From positions 434,001 through 498,000 of the forward strand of contig JAOQAE010000003.1 of the NCBI GenBank assembly GCA_025963725.1: a stretch of 64,000 nucleotides of DNA, read 5' to 3'. Below the pieces are notes generated by a model. That model saw nothing but the letters and a program-made list of their open reading frames with translations, made no database searches and had not been told where the DNA came from. Each line of letters opens with the position of its first letter. The first letter of the stretch is position 1. This document shows positions 50,769 through 59,586 of the stretch, one piece after another. Source of the DNA: Bacteroidota bacterium (lineage in GTDB: Bacteria > Bacteroidota > Bacteroidia > 2-12-FULL-35-15). Position numbers and translations under genes: made by a program.

Positions 50769-52016
50769 TCAGTTCCGGATCACTTTTATCACCTGTGGCT
50801 GCTGCCCTTCAGCAGAGCAGGAAATAAAATAAAGCCCGGGGGAATAGCCGCTTCCGAACAGCATTTCCGCATTATTCAACACCCGCTCTTCCACAAGCTT
50901 CCCGGTTTGATCATAGATCTTTACCTGCAAAGGAATACCATCCCTGCAGTGCAGTGTGAACTCACCGGAGCCGGGATTAGGATAAATGCTGATGTTGAGT
51001 TCAGGGGCGTTATTCTGCAGAGAGATCACCTCCGAGTAGGAGAATTTCCCGTCGTAATCGGTTTGCTTCAGGCGGTAATAGTTCCGCCCTTTCAGCGGCT
51101 GCTCATCCAGCGCATTGTATCTTAAAATGCAGGTACTGTTGCCTGCACCCTTCGTTGTAAGTATTGGCGAATAAGAAGATCCGTCGGCGGAGCGCTCTAT
51201 GCTGAAAAAATCGTTATTGGTTTCGGTAGCGGTGCTCCATTCGAGAAGGTTCGCGCTTCCCCGGTTCATCCCTGTAAAGCAGATCAGCTCGATGGGTGTT
51301 GGGGTAACATTGTTTGTCCAGCGGTACACCTGGTTGGTGGCAGGCCGTGAATTGATGGTGGTGACCTCGCTTACATTGTGGTTCACGCCGGGAGTTGCAG
51401 TAGTGTTGGTGAGGCAATAATAATCCGTTCCGCTTGGCCCTTCCAGCCCTATCGATGCGCTGCCGGAAGAAACGGCGCTCGATTCGGCCTTGTAGCAAAA
51501 GTCGATGATGTTGGATGTTTCATACAGCTTCACCTGGAACGAGATCACAGGGCCCAGCGCGGAGTTCTTCCACATCATGTTCTTCCATTCCACCGTAAGC
51601 ACGCGGCTGGGAGCGGATCCGCTAAGCTTGTAATTCACATTTCCCCCGCTGCCCGAAACATCGAGGTCGTCCCAGAGCGGTGCAATAATGGGCCGTTCGG
51701 CATTGGCCGTTTGCGTTGCATTTCCCGCCAGCTGGTTCGCCGGGTCGCTGCCGATCACGCCGGTATTGAACGACATCCATCCGTTGCTCGATGCGATGAA
51801 TTCGGTATACACCACCGATCCGAACTGGAAATTAAAACCTATGGGATAAGGATTGGTATAGCCATCGTCGATCCCTGCGGCAAGCTCACCCATTATGGTG
51901 GGTGTTGTATTGTAAGCAAAGGCAACCGACAGATTGCTTTCGGTATAATTGAGGGCCGAGAATAGAGTGCCTTTGCAGCTTAGAAAAAGGCACGCGAGGA
52001 GTAGGGTCTTTTTCAT
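50769..52016 (-). CDS. Secreted protein with T9SS sorting domain
   Basis: A 415-residue protein. It has a signal peptide (MKKTLLLACLFLSCKGTLFS) and a beta-rich region (residues 25-240) with repeated patterns of the form PYPIGFNFQFGSVVYTEFIASSNGWMSFN, PIIAPLWDDLDVSGSGG and VLTVEWKNMMW. This pattern is common in Bacteroidota surface proteins and sometimes labelled by its GFxFxFxG..Y.....NGW motif. A fibronectin-like or propeptide-like stretch with ERSADGSSYSPI follows, and then a type IX sorting domain (ISIYPNPGSGEFTLH, YDQTGKLVEER, KVIRN). The ligand is unknown. Its sorting domain is closely similar to that of the neighbouring gene upstream. Confidence 0.8.
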   Translation of the reverse strand: MKKTLLLACLFLSCKGTLFSALNYTESNLSVAFAYNTTPTIMGELAAGIDDGYTNPYPIGFNFQFGSVVYTEFIASSNGWMSFNTGVIGSDPANQLAGNATQTANAERPIIAPLWDDLDVSGSGGNVNYKLSGSAPSRVLTVEWKNMMWKNSALGPVISFQVKLYETSNIIDFCYKAESSAVSSGSASIGLEGPSGTDYYCLTNTTATPGVNHNVSEVTTINSRPATNQVYRWTNNVTPTPIELICFTGMNRGSANLLEWSTATETNNDFFSIERSADGSSYSPILTTKGAGNSTCILRYNALDEQPLKGRNYYRLKQTDYDGKFSYSEVISLQNNAPELNISIYPNPGSGEFTLHCRDGIPLQVKIYDQTGKLVEERVLNNAEMLFGSGYSPGLYFISCSAEGQQPQVIKVIRN

Positions 52017-52196
52017 TCAAAAAAATTTAAGCGGTTCACTCGGAATAACAGGCAGGATCGCTGTTCAGGCAGTAGGTCCAGGGAAGCGGACTGCGTTCAG
52101 ATGATTCGGATCCGGATTGTTTTACGCAGCTGTAACTTATTATGTTTCAGAAAGATTCAGCTTTTGTAAATAAAAAACCGTGCCGCCGGGAAAGGC

Positions 52197-52230
52197 ATAA
52201 AAAAAGCACCATGATGTGGATCATGGTGCT
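52197..52230 (-). terminator. Terminator of the minus-strand T9SS cargo gene
   Basis: AGCACCATGAT and ATCATGGTGCT form a perfect 11-bp stem with loop GTGG at 52205-52230. Seven A precede it on the plus strand, giving a U-run after the hairpin on the minus strand. Confidence 0.85.
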
Positions 52231-52251
52231 ACAGATTTATATTTTTATTTC

Positions 52252-53640
52252 TTAATTCCTGATCACTTTGTATACTTCGTGACGTTCTCCGGAGGAGCAG
52301 GAGATAAAGTACATTCCCGCAGCATATTCCTTACCAAAAGTAAATGCTGTTTTAGCAGTCGCTTCTTCAACAAGACGGCCGGTATGGTCGTAGATCATCA
52401 CATGCGTTTCCGAAGCTTCATTCAGCCGGATAGTAAACTCCCCAGCGCTCGGGTTCGGGTAGATCAGCGCTTCTGCGGCAGAGGCCTGCTCATCGATGCC
52501 CACGCTGCAGGTAACATTGATCTTTAAATAGTCCTGGAGGAACGAAGGAAGGCCAAGTCCGCCCATCACACCCATTCCATCAGGATCAAGGTAAACGGCA
52601 TTGTCGGTAAAGCCGGCCCCAACTCCGTATGTATCGGGATTATTGATAGCTCCGACGAAGGGGCTCGAGAACGATTCCGCTACGTAGATCTTTCCGTCAG
52701 GGCCCATCTGCATTGCATACAGGTCGGGTGTAGCGCTCAGTGGAAATTTGGAAGCCACGATCAGCGCAGGCGTTCCCAGCGTAATGTTGAACTGGTTCAG
52801 CGTGGAAGAAGGATCATAGGAAGTGATGTACAGGTTTGAGGAGTTTTTGGAGAACTCAACCCCATACACATGATAGCCCATGTTAAAGGTGACCGGGTTG
52901 GAAACCATACCGGTGCTGTTGTCGAAATCGAAAAGCTCGGCAATATCCATATAGCCCGTTGCAAGCGCCAGCTTATCGCCGCACATGTTGAACTTCATTT
53001 GTCCGTACGTATTTTGAAACGCGGTAGGCGAAGCGGTATGCACCGTTCCCACGCTGCTGATCACCGGCGCGGAAAGGCCCAGGGCTGTTAAATGATAGGC
53101 GTAGAATTTATTGCTTCCCCATTTATGCACCATGATCCAGAAGCCGGTACCAGCAGCATCCTTCACAGCAGAAAGCTTTTCGGTAACGCTGTCGGTCACT
53201 GGCACATTCTTCATTCCGGTTACATTGCCAAGGCCTCCGTTCAGCGTCATATCCACTATGGAATAGCGGAAGCCCGCTGCTCCGCCATCGGCTGCAGTGG
53301 TGAAAATATAATACTGTGAAAAGGATGTTGGTGATGGCACCACGAGCGCCGACTGCGTGGACGATACATCGCCCATCAGGCCTGTTCCGTTCGGCATGGT
53401 GGCATCGGTGGTATCCCATACGCTTACGCCATCGGTATAAAAAAGGAGTGTGCCTGAAGCAGTAGAAACCGAGGCCGTTCCTTCGGAGCTGTTGAGGCTG
53501 CCGCTGATCGCAACCGGCGTGCCGCTGCTGAAATCGAGCCCACCCAGCGTACCAAAATACCATTTATCGGCTTCGTGCTGTGCTATAAGGGAAATGCTGA
53601 AGGCAGACAAAAAAAGCGGGAGGAGTAATTTTTTTATCAT
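52252..53640 (-). CDS. Secreted beta-propeller-like protein with T9SS sorting domain
   Basis: A protein of 462 residues from ATG 53640, opening the signal peptide MIKKLLLPLFLSAFSISLIAQ; the ATG at 53676 precedes it without signal character. The body begins HEADKWYFGTLGGLDFSSGTPV and repeats short beta blades with GTLLFYTDGVSVWD, FNMCGDKLALATGYMDIAELFDFD and VYGVEFSKNSSNLYITSYD, as in WD40-like gliding-related propellers of Bacteroidota. A type IX sorting domain closes it (ALIYPNPSAGEFTIR, YDHTGRLVEEATAK, KVIRN). The substrate is unknown. The last 70 residues are closely similar to those of the gene at 50769-52016. Confidence 0.82.
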   Translation of the reverse strand: MIKKLLLPLFLSAFSISLIAQHEADKWYFGTLGGLDFSSGTPVAISGSLNSSEGTASVSTASGTLLFYTDGVSVWDTTDATMPNGTGLMGDVSSTQSALVVPSPTSFSQYYIFTTAADGGAAGFRYSIVDMTLNGGLGNVTGMKNVPVTDSVTEKLSAVKDAAGTGFWIMVHKWGSNKFYAYHLTALGLSAPVISSVGTVHTASPTAFQNTYGQMKFNMCGDKLALATGYMDIAELFDFDNSTGMVSNPVTFNMGYHVYGVEFSKNSSNLYITSYDPSSTLNQFNITLGTPALIVASKFPLSATPDLYAMQMGPDGKIYVAESFSSPFVGAINNPDTYGVGAGFTDNAVYLDPDGMGVMGGLGLPSFLQDYLKINVTCSVGIDEQASAAEALIYPNPSAGEFTIRLNEASETHVMIYDHTGRLVEEATAKTAFTFGKEYAAGMYFISCSSGERHEVYKVIRN

Positions 53641-53710
53641 GATGGAGGTGTTTTTAGTTAAATCAAATTTAAACAAAAATAGGGGCTTGTCAAATTTAGT
53701 GCGTGGTTTT

Positions 53711-53846
53711 TAACCGCAAAGGGCGCGGAGGAAGGCGCAGAGGGCGCAAAGCTGTGGGTTTTTTCTAGCAGAGGCGCAGAGAACGCAGAGGCTGTGGGTC
53801 GTCAGTTCGAGTATCCTTCCCTTTTCGGGAAGGATGTATCGAGAAC
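53711..53846. repeat. Two intergenic repeat elements side by side
   Basis: 53711-53795 carries repeats of the word GGCGCAGAG and variants (AACCGCAAAGGGCGCGG, GAGGCGCAGAGAACGCAGAGG), with GCTGTGGGT at two places. 53801-53846 is a further copy of the dispersed palindrome: GTCAGTTCGAGT, then a perfect stem ATCCTTCCC/GGGAAGGAT, then TATCGAGAAC. Confidence 0.65.
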
Positions 53847-53875
53847 GTGTGTTGGGCAGGCTCCGAATGACACTC

Positions 53876-54844
53876 TCAGAAACAAACACTGATGTTGCAA
53901 TGTCCCCAGCCATGGGAAAGCCCGCTGGTGAATTCCTGCGTGATGTATGCTTTTGTGTATTCAATGCTCACCCGCTTATACCCGATCACGATGCCAACAT
54001 ACGCCGCTCCCACCACGCGGCTGATCTCCCCTACCCTTAATGTATAAATGCTGCTTTTATTAAATACGCCGCCCTGCATGGTGGCATTGTATCCAACCGC
54101 CTTTACTTTCTCACGAAGGAAAATGTAGCACTGGAATTTATCATGCCTTGCATCCTTTGATAAGCCCAGCCCCTCAAAATAACCCTGCATCCAGCCCATC
54201 CTGAGCGTGCCTCCCATACTTACATCATCGTACAACGTTCCGGCCCTTGCTTCCAGCATTCCTGTAAGCTCTACATGCTTTTTCAGCAGGAATCCCTTTT
54301 CATACTGCAGCGTGTAATTCACTACCACATCATTGGCAACCTGGTACTCCCAGCCGAGTGGCTGAATGTTCTTCAGCTTCCTGTGAATATATTGCTGTTC
54401 CTCTTTTCCCAGCGAAGCCGGGCCGAGGATGCCCAGGTCGAGCTGCGAGTACAGCCGCTGCTGCTTTTCTTTATCGATAGAAATGCGGAAGGATGACAGG
54501 AAGGACGTGGCGGCATACGGGCGCTCGCCGAAGTAAATTGAATCGTGGCGGATGCTCCGCGGCGTAAAGCCATCCCGCTCAAAAGCGATCCCGTAATAAT
54601 TCCGAGCTGTTTTACTGATCCGGGGTAAAAGTATTGTAAGCGGATTCTTTCTCAGTGAATTGAGGATCAGCTCCAAACGTACACCCTGCGTATAATACCG
54701 GTCGGTGGCGCTGAAAAAATCATTGTCGTAATTATACCTGAAATAATTTTCCTGCTTATGTGGAATGCTGTCGGCAGCCTGCGCAAGCACCTCCATTCCC
54801 TGCAACAGCAGGACTGCCAAAAGCAGCCTCATCATCCTCTTCAT
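53876..54844 (-). CDS. lpxR: LpxR-family outer-membrane lipid A deacylase
   Basis: A 322-residue outer-membrane beta-barrel protein with a signal peptide (ending LAQA). The family signature is clear: YNYDNDFFSATDRYYTQGVRLEL near the N-terminus (with the conserved Asn, Asp and the Thr of the active site region), FGERPYAATSFLSS, LDLGILGPASLG and IQPLGWEYQVAND. LpxR removes the 3'-acyloxyacyl chains of lipid A in Gram-negative bacteria. The length is typical of the family. It is divergent from the marR efflux operon, and the MarR-type palindrome lies between them, so the regulator may control both. Confidence 0.88.
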   Translation of the reverse strand: MKRMMRLLLAVLLLQGMEVLAQAADSIPHKQENYFRYNYDNDFFSATDRYYTQGVRLELILNSLRKNPLTILLPRISKTARNYYGIAFERDGFTPRSIRHDSIYFGERPYAATSFLSSFRISIDKEKQQRLYSQLDLGILGPASLGKEEQQYIHRKLKNIQPLGWEYQVANDVVVNYTLQYEKGFLLKKHVELTGMLEARAGTLYDDVSMGGTLRMGWMQGYFEGLGLSKDARHDKFQCYIFLREKVKAVGYNATMQGGVFNKSSIYTLRVGEISRVVGAAYVGIVIGYKRVSIEYTKAYITQEFTSGLSHGWGHCNISVCF

Positions 54845-54909
54845 ACTGCAATTTACGCAATCCGCTGGTATAAAGTTTTAGGCTTTTTAAGTCCGATGAA
54901 AATTAAAAT

Positions 54910-54932
54910 AATAGTTCGTAGTACTAACTATT
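54910..54932. promoter_or_regulatory. Palindromic operator candidate for MarR regulator
   Basis: AATAGTT (54910-54916) and AACTATT (54926-54932) are reverse complements separated by nine bases. The region also holds the perfect palindrome TAGTACTA at 54919-54926. A -7 element TATTTTTG lies at 54945-54952, so a repressor bound here would block the efflux-operon promoter. Confidence 0.55.
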
Positions 54933-54944
54933 CATAAAATTAAC

Positions 54945-54952
54945 TATTTTTG
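54945..54952 (+). promoter_or_regulatory. -7 element for the efflux operon
   Basis: TATTTTTG fits TAnnTTTG and lies 18 bases before the chosen marR start, so the ATG at 54950, which lies in the element, cannot be used. Confidence 0.5.
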
Positions 54953-54970
54953 TACCCCATTTTTGATCCA

Positions 54971-55459
54971 ATGAATGAAGCGTTATTAGAATCCATGCCA
55001 TTTGGCCGCTCCCTGGCCGCTTTGGCGAAGACATACTTCGGTGCGCTTACCAAGCGGCTGGAGCACCTGGAGATCGAGCGCAGCTATTCCATTCTCATAT
55101 TTATTGAAGGCGCCAGCAAAGGCTGCACCCAGCAATGCATCTGCGATTGCCTGAAGATCGACAAGGTATCGATGGTAGGTAAGCTGGATCATTTGCTGAA
55201 AATGAAATACATCAAAAAAACGGTGAACCCCGAAGACAGGCGCGAGCACCTGATCGAGCTTACCGCAAAGGCAAGGAACGTGCTACCCGGGATCCACAAA
55301 GAAATAGACGCACTCAACAAAGAAGCTTTCAAAGGATTATCAAAAGAGCAGCAAAAGGAATTGTACCGCTGCATCCATGTGATCCAGAGTAACCTCGACC
55401 CTCTGCCTTCCCAAAAAATTTACATCAACTATAAAAAAGCGAAAAAAGCAACCCGATGA
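54971..55459 (+). CDS. MarR-family repressor
   Basis: A winged-HTH protein of 162 residues from ATG 54971; an earlier ATG at 54950 overlaps the -7 promoter element and is rejected. The HTH is CTQQCICDCLKIDKVSMVGKLDHLLKMKYIKKTVN, and the wing is EDRREHLIELTAKARNVL. It is the first gene of a four-gene operon with MFP, RND and outer-membrane factor and its stop overlaps the next start (ATGA). Such regulators typically bind a ligand and repress their own efflux operon. Confidence 0.92.
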   Translation: MNEALLESMPFGRSLAALAKTYFGALTKRLEHLEIERSYSILIFIEGASKGCTQQCICDCLKIDKVSMVGKLDHLLKMKYIKKTVNPEDRREHLIELTAKARNVLPGIHKEIDALNKEAFKGLSKEQQKELYRCIHVIQSNLDPLPSQKIYINYKKAKKATR

Positions 55460-56520
55460 AGAACAGAACCATCATACTTATTATTTCCATTGTAGCTGCA
55501 CTGGCACTTATCAAGATCTTTTTCCTGCAGCCGGAACAAACCGGTGCGCCGCAGGCAGGCGGTGGCGGACAGAAACCGCAATCTGCCATTGTTACCGGGT
55601 ACATCGCCATGCCTATGCTGTTCGAGAATACCATCTCATCGAGCGGAACCGTGCTTGCCGCCGAGGAAGTGGAGCTTCGCCCGGAGATCTCCGGAAAGCT
55701 TGTTTCCATTCTCTTTAAGGAAGGCAGCAATGTGAACAAAGGCGAGCTGCTTGCAAAGATCAACGATGCCGACCTGCAGGCACAGCTGAAAAAGCTCAAC
55801 CTTCAGTACAAGCTGGCGAAGGAAAGGGAAGGCCGCGTGAAAGGATTGCTGGATATTAAAGGCATCAGCCAGGAAGAATACGATGTGGCTGCAAATGAGC
55901 TGCAGACGATAGAAGCCGACATGGACTTCACCCGCGCACAAATTTCCAAAACAGAGATCCGCGCACCGTTCAGCGGGAAGATCGGCCTGAAATCGGTAAG
56001 CGAAGGCAGTTTCGTAAACAACACGAATGTGATCGCAAGCATGCAGCAGACAGATATATTAAAAATTGATTTCTCCGTCCCCGAAAAATATGCAGCGCTT
56101 GTGAAAGTAGGCGATACCGTTAAGTTCAGCGTGGAAGGCATCGGCCAAAAGATGAATGCAAAAGTAGCAGCCATCGAGCCGAGGATCAATGCGCAGACCC
56201 GGAACATCATGATCAGGGCCATGTACACCAACACAGGGGGTAGCGTATATCCCGGCGCTTTCGCGAAGGTGGAGCTGATCACCGCCAAAAAGCAATCGTT
56301 CATGGTTCCTACCGAAGCGCTGATCCCGGAGCTGAAAGGCAACAAGATCTTTGTGGTGAAGAACGGCAAGGCAATGCCATTAAAAGTGGAAACGGGAGAG
56401 CGCAACGATGCAAAGGTAGAGATCCTTTCCGGCCTCAACCCGGGCGATACGGTGATCACCACCGGCATTATGTCGCTCAAGCCCGAAACAAACGTAAAGA
56501 TCATTCAGTTAAAAAAATAA
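55456..56520 (+). CDS. Periplasmic adaptor (membrane fusion protein) of an RND efflux pump
   Basis: A 354-residue membrane-fusion protein. An N-terminal anchor helix (MKNRTIILIISIVAALALIKIFFL) and a Pro/Gly-rich linker are followed by a lipoyl/barrel-sandwich region (GTVLAAEEVELRPEISGKLVSILFKEGSNVNKGELLAKI), a helical hairpin (LKKLNLQYKLAKEREGR), a second lipoyl half with IRAPFSGKIGLKSVSEGSFV, and a beta-barrel and membrane-proximal domain ending VEILSGLNPGDTVITTGI. It links the inner-membrane RND pump to the outer-membrane channel. Confidence 0.93.
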   Translation: MKNRTIILIISIVAALALIKIFFLQPEQTGAPQAGGGGQKPQSAIVTGYIAMPMLFENTISSSGTVLAAEEVELRPEISGKLVSILFKEGSNVNKGELLAKINDADLQAQLKKLNLQYKLAKEREGRVKGLLDIKGISQEEYDVAANELQTIEADMDFTRAQISKTEIRAPFSGKIGLKSVSEGSFVNNTNVIASMQQTDILKIDFSVPEKYAALVKVGDTVKFSVEGIGQKMNAKVAAIEPRINAQTRNIMIRAMYTNTGGSVYPGAFAKVELITAKKQSFMVPTEALIPELKGNKIFVVKNGKAMPLKVETGERNDAKVEILSGLNPGDTVITTGIMSLKPETNVKIIQLKK

Positions 56521-56529
56521 TACGCATTC

Positions 56530-59500
56530 ATGAACATTTCCTCTATTAGCATAAACCGCCCGGTGCTGGCAATTGTGATGAGCCTGATCATCGTTCTTTT
56601 CGGCGGCATCGGCTATACATTTCTCGGTGTACGGGAATATCCTTCCATCGATCCGCCCATCATCACCGTGCGCACCAACTACGCCGGCGCCAATGCGGAT
56701 GTGATTGAATCGCAGATCACCGAACCGCTTGAAAAGGCGATCAACGGGATCGAAGGCGTGCGCACCATCTCTTCTTCCAGCAACCAGGGCTCGAGCAGCA
56801 TCACCGTGGAATTCAACCTGAACTCCAACCTTGAAGCTGCTGCTAACGATGTGCGCGATAAAGTATCACAGGCTGTAAGGCAGCTCCCGCAGGACATTGA
56901 CGGCTTACCGACCGTAACAAAATCGGATGCGAACTCCGACGCGATCCTTTCCCTTACCCTGCAGTCGAACAGCCGCAGCCTCCTTGAAATAAGCGATTTC
57001 GCGGAAAATGTGCTGGCGGAGCGCCTGCAGACGATCCCCGGCGTGAGCACCATCCAGATCTGGGGACAGAAAAAATACGCGATGCGAATGCGAATGGACC
57101 CGGTGAAATTATCGGCGTACGGGCTAACGCCGCAGGACGTAAAAACCGCGCTCGACAGGGAAAACGTGGAGCTTCCTACGGGAAAGGTTGCCGGAAATAC
57201 AACCGAGCTCACCTTGAAAACAGTCGGCCGCCTGAAAACGGAAGAAGACTTCAACAATCTGATCGTAAAAGCCGATGGCGACCAAGTGATCCGCTTCAAG
57301 GACATCGGGAAAGCAAGCCTCGGACCTGAGAATGAAGAAACGATCCTGAAGCTTTCCGGGACACCGATGATCGGGCTTGGCCTTGTTCCGCAGCCGGGAG
57401 CGAACTATGTTGACATTGCAGATGAATTTTACAAGCGCGTGGAAGAGATCAAAAAAGACCTTCCGAAAGATTATACGCTCGACACTGCGCTCGACAATAC
57501 CGTATTCATTAAAAAGTCGATCACCGAAGTTGCCGAAACACTCGGCATTGCCATAGTATTGGTGGTGCTTATCATTTACCTCTTCTTCCGCGACTGGCTC
57601 ATTGCCTTCCGTCCGCTGATCGATATTCCCGTTTCACTCATCGGCGCCTTCTTCATCATGTACCTGATGGGCTATTCCATCAACGTGCTTACGCTGCTCG
57701 CAATTGTACTGGCAACAGGGCTTGTGGTGGATGACGGGATCGTGGTGACGGAAAATATTTACAAGAAGATCGAAGGCGGATTGCCGCCATTGCAGGCCGC
57801 GCATGAAGGTTCGAAAGAAATTTATTTTGCCGTGATCTCCACCTCCATTACGCTTGCCGCCGTGTTCATGCCGGTGATCTTCCTCGAAGGATTTGTCGGG
57901 CGGCTCTTCCGTGAATTCGGTGTGGTGATCGCGGGAGCCGTGCTGATCTCCGCATTCGTTTCGCTTACGCTTACGCCGATGCTGAATGCGCGAATGGTAA
58001 GAAAAACGCATAAGAAAAGCCGCTTCTACGAAATGACCGAGCCGTTCTTTGAGCGCCTGACCAACAACTACAGCAATTCCTTACAAACATTCCTGAAGCG
58101 CAGGTGGCTTGCCCTTGTCATTCTTTTTGCTGCCGTAGCCATGATCTTTGGTCTGGGAAGCGCCCTGCAAAGCGAACTTTCGCCATTGGAAGACCGCAAC
58201 TGGATGAGGGTTTCGCTTACCGCTCCCGAAGGCGCATCCTTCGAATACACCGACAACTTTGTTGACAAGCTCACGGAGTTCATCATGGATTCCATCCCCG
58301 AAACACGCATCTGCCTCACTGTTACCGCGCCCGGCTTTACCGGCTCAGGCGCAGTGAATACGGGCTTTGTACGGCTTGCGCTTGTGGATGCTGCCGACCG
58401 TGACCGCTCCCAGCAAAAGATCGCGGATTACGTGATGAAGGGAGGAAAGAGATTTCCCGACGGAAAAATATTTGTGATCCAGGAGCAGACCATTTCTGCA
58501 GGCGGCGCACGCGGAGGACTGCCGGTACAGTTTGTTTTACAGGCACCCACCTTCGAAAAATTAAAGCAGGCGCTTCCGAAATTTCTTGAAGCCGCCAATA
58601 AAAATCCGGTGTTCCAGGGAGTTGACTGCAACCTGAAATTCAACAAGCCGGAGCTGAACATTACCATCGACCGCGACAAGGCAAGAAACTTAGGTGTTTC
58701 CGTTTCCGACCTTGCACAAACATTGCAGCTCGCACTCAGCGGCCAGCGCTTCAATTACTTCACCATGAAAGGCAAGCAGTACCAGGTGATCGGGCAGTTT
58801 GAGCGCGGCAACCGCGATGAGCCGCTCGACATTACTTCTATGTACCTGCGCAACAACAGGGGCGAGCTCGTTCAGCTGGATAACATTGTTACCATTGCCG
58901 AGCAAAGCTCTCCTCCGCAATTGTATCATTACAACCGCTACCAGTCGGCCACTGTTTCCGCGGGCCTCGCTCCCGGAAAAACGGTTGGCGACGGCATAAA
59001 GGAGATGCAAAAGATCGCAGACGAAGTGCTCGATGAAAGCTTCACTACCTCGCTTACCGGCGCTTCACGCGACTTTGCGGAAAGCTCTTCAAATATCCTG
59101 TTCGCTTTCCTTCTTGCACTGCTGATCATTTACCTGATCCTTTCCGCACAATTCGAAAGCTTTATAGATCCGTTCATCATCATGCTTACTGTTCCGCTTG
59201 CACTGGCCGGAGCTATCTTATCGCTCTGGTATTTTAACCAGACGCTGAACATCTTCAGCCAGATCGGGATCATCATGCTCATCGGGCTGGTGACCAAGAA
59301 CGGGATCTTAATTGTGGAGTTCGCGAACCAGCTGAAGGAGCAGGGCAAATCAACAAAAGAAGCGATACAGGAAGCTGCAGCTGCACGATTACGCCCGATC
59401 CTTATGACCAGCATTGCAACGGCGCTGGGCGCAATGCCGATCGCGCTTGCACTTGGAGCAGGCGCAAAGAGCAGGATGGGAATGGGGATCGTGATCGTGG

Positions 59501-59586
59501 GCGGGATCATGTTCTCGCTGATCCTCACCCTGTACGTGATCCCCGCTATTTACAGTTACTTATCAAAAAAGAAAAAACATGCGTAA
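56530..59586 (+). CDS. RND-family multidrug efflux permease
   Basis: A 1018-residue AcrB-like transporter with 12 membrane helices and two large periplasmic loops. It begins NISSISINRPVLAIVMSLIIVLFGGIGYTFLGVREYPSIDPP and contains the proton-relay region in helix 4 (AIVLATGLVVDDGIVVTENIYKK) with adjacent acidic residues, and in the second half LTLYVIPAIY after IGLVTKNGILIVEFANQLKEQG. The RPV/YP start is typical of hydrophobe/amphiphile efflux pumps. It uses the proton gradient to expel drugs, bile acids or similar compounds. It is separated by 9 bases from the adaptor gene and overlaps the outer-membrane factor gene by 8 bases. Confidence 0.95.
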   Translation: MNISSISINRPVLAIVMSLIIVLFGGIGYTFLGVREYPSIDPPIITVRTNYAGANADVIESQITEPLEKAINGIEGVRTISSSSNQGSSSITVEFNLNSNLEAAANDVRDKVSQAVRQLPQDIDGLPTVTKSDANSDAILSLTLQSNSRSLLEISDFAENVLAERLQTIPGVSTIQIWGQKKYAMRMRMDPVKLSAYGLTPQDVKTALDRENVELPTGKVAGNTTELTLKTVGRLKTEEDFNNLIVKADGDQVIRFKDIGKASLGPENEETILKLSGTPMIGLGLVPQPGANYVDIADEFYKRVEEIKKDLPKDYTLDTALDNTVFIKKSITEVAETLGIAIVLVVLIIYLFFRDWLIAFRPLIDIPVSLIGAFFIMYLMGYSINVLTLLAIVLATGLVVDDGIVVTENIYKKIEGGLPPLQAAHEGSKEIYFAVISTSITLAAVFMPVIFLEGFVGRLFREFGVVIAGAVLISAFVSLTLTPMLNARMVRKTHKKSRFYEMTEPFFERLTNNYSNSLQTFLKRRWLALVILFAAVAMIFGLGSALQSELSPLEDRNWMRVSLTAPEGASFEYTDNFVDKLTEFIMDSIPETRICLTVTAPGFTGSGAVNTGFVRLALVDAADRDRSQQKIADYVMKGGKRFPDGKIFVIQEQTISAGGARGGLPVQFVLQAPTFEKLKQALPKFLEAANKNPVFQGVDCNLKFNKPELNITIDRDKARNLGVSVSDLAQTLQLALSGQRFNYFTMKGKQYQVIGQFERGNRDEPLDITSMYLRNNRGELVQLDNIVTIAEQSSPPQLYHYNRYQSATVSAGLAPGKTVGDGIKEMQKIADEVLDESFTTSLTGASRDFAESSSNILFAFLLALLIIYLILSAQFESFIDPFIIMLTVPLALAGAILSLWYFNQTLNIFSQIGIIMLIGLVTKNGILIVEFANQLKEQGKSTKEAIQEAAAARLRPILMTSIATALGAMPIALALGAGAKSRMGMGIVIVGGIMFSLILTLYVIPAIYSYLSKKKKHA

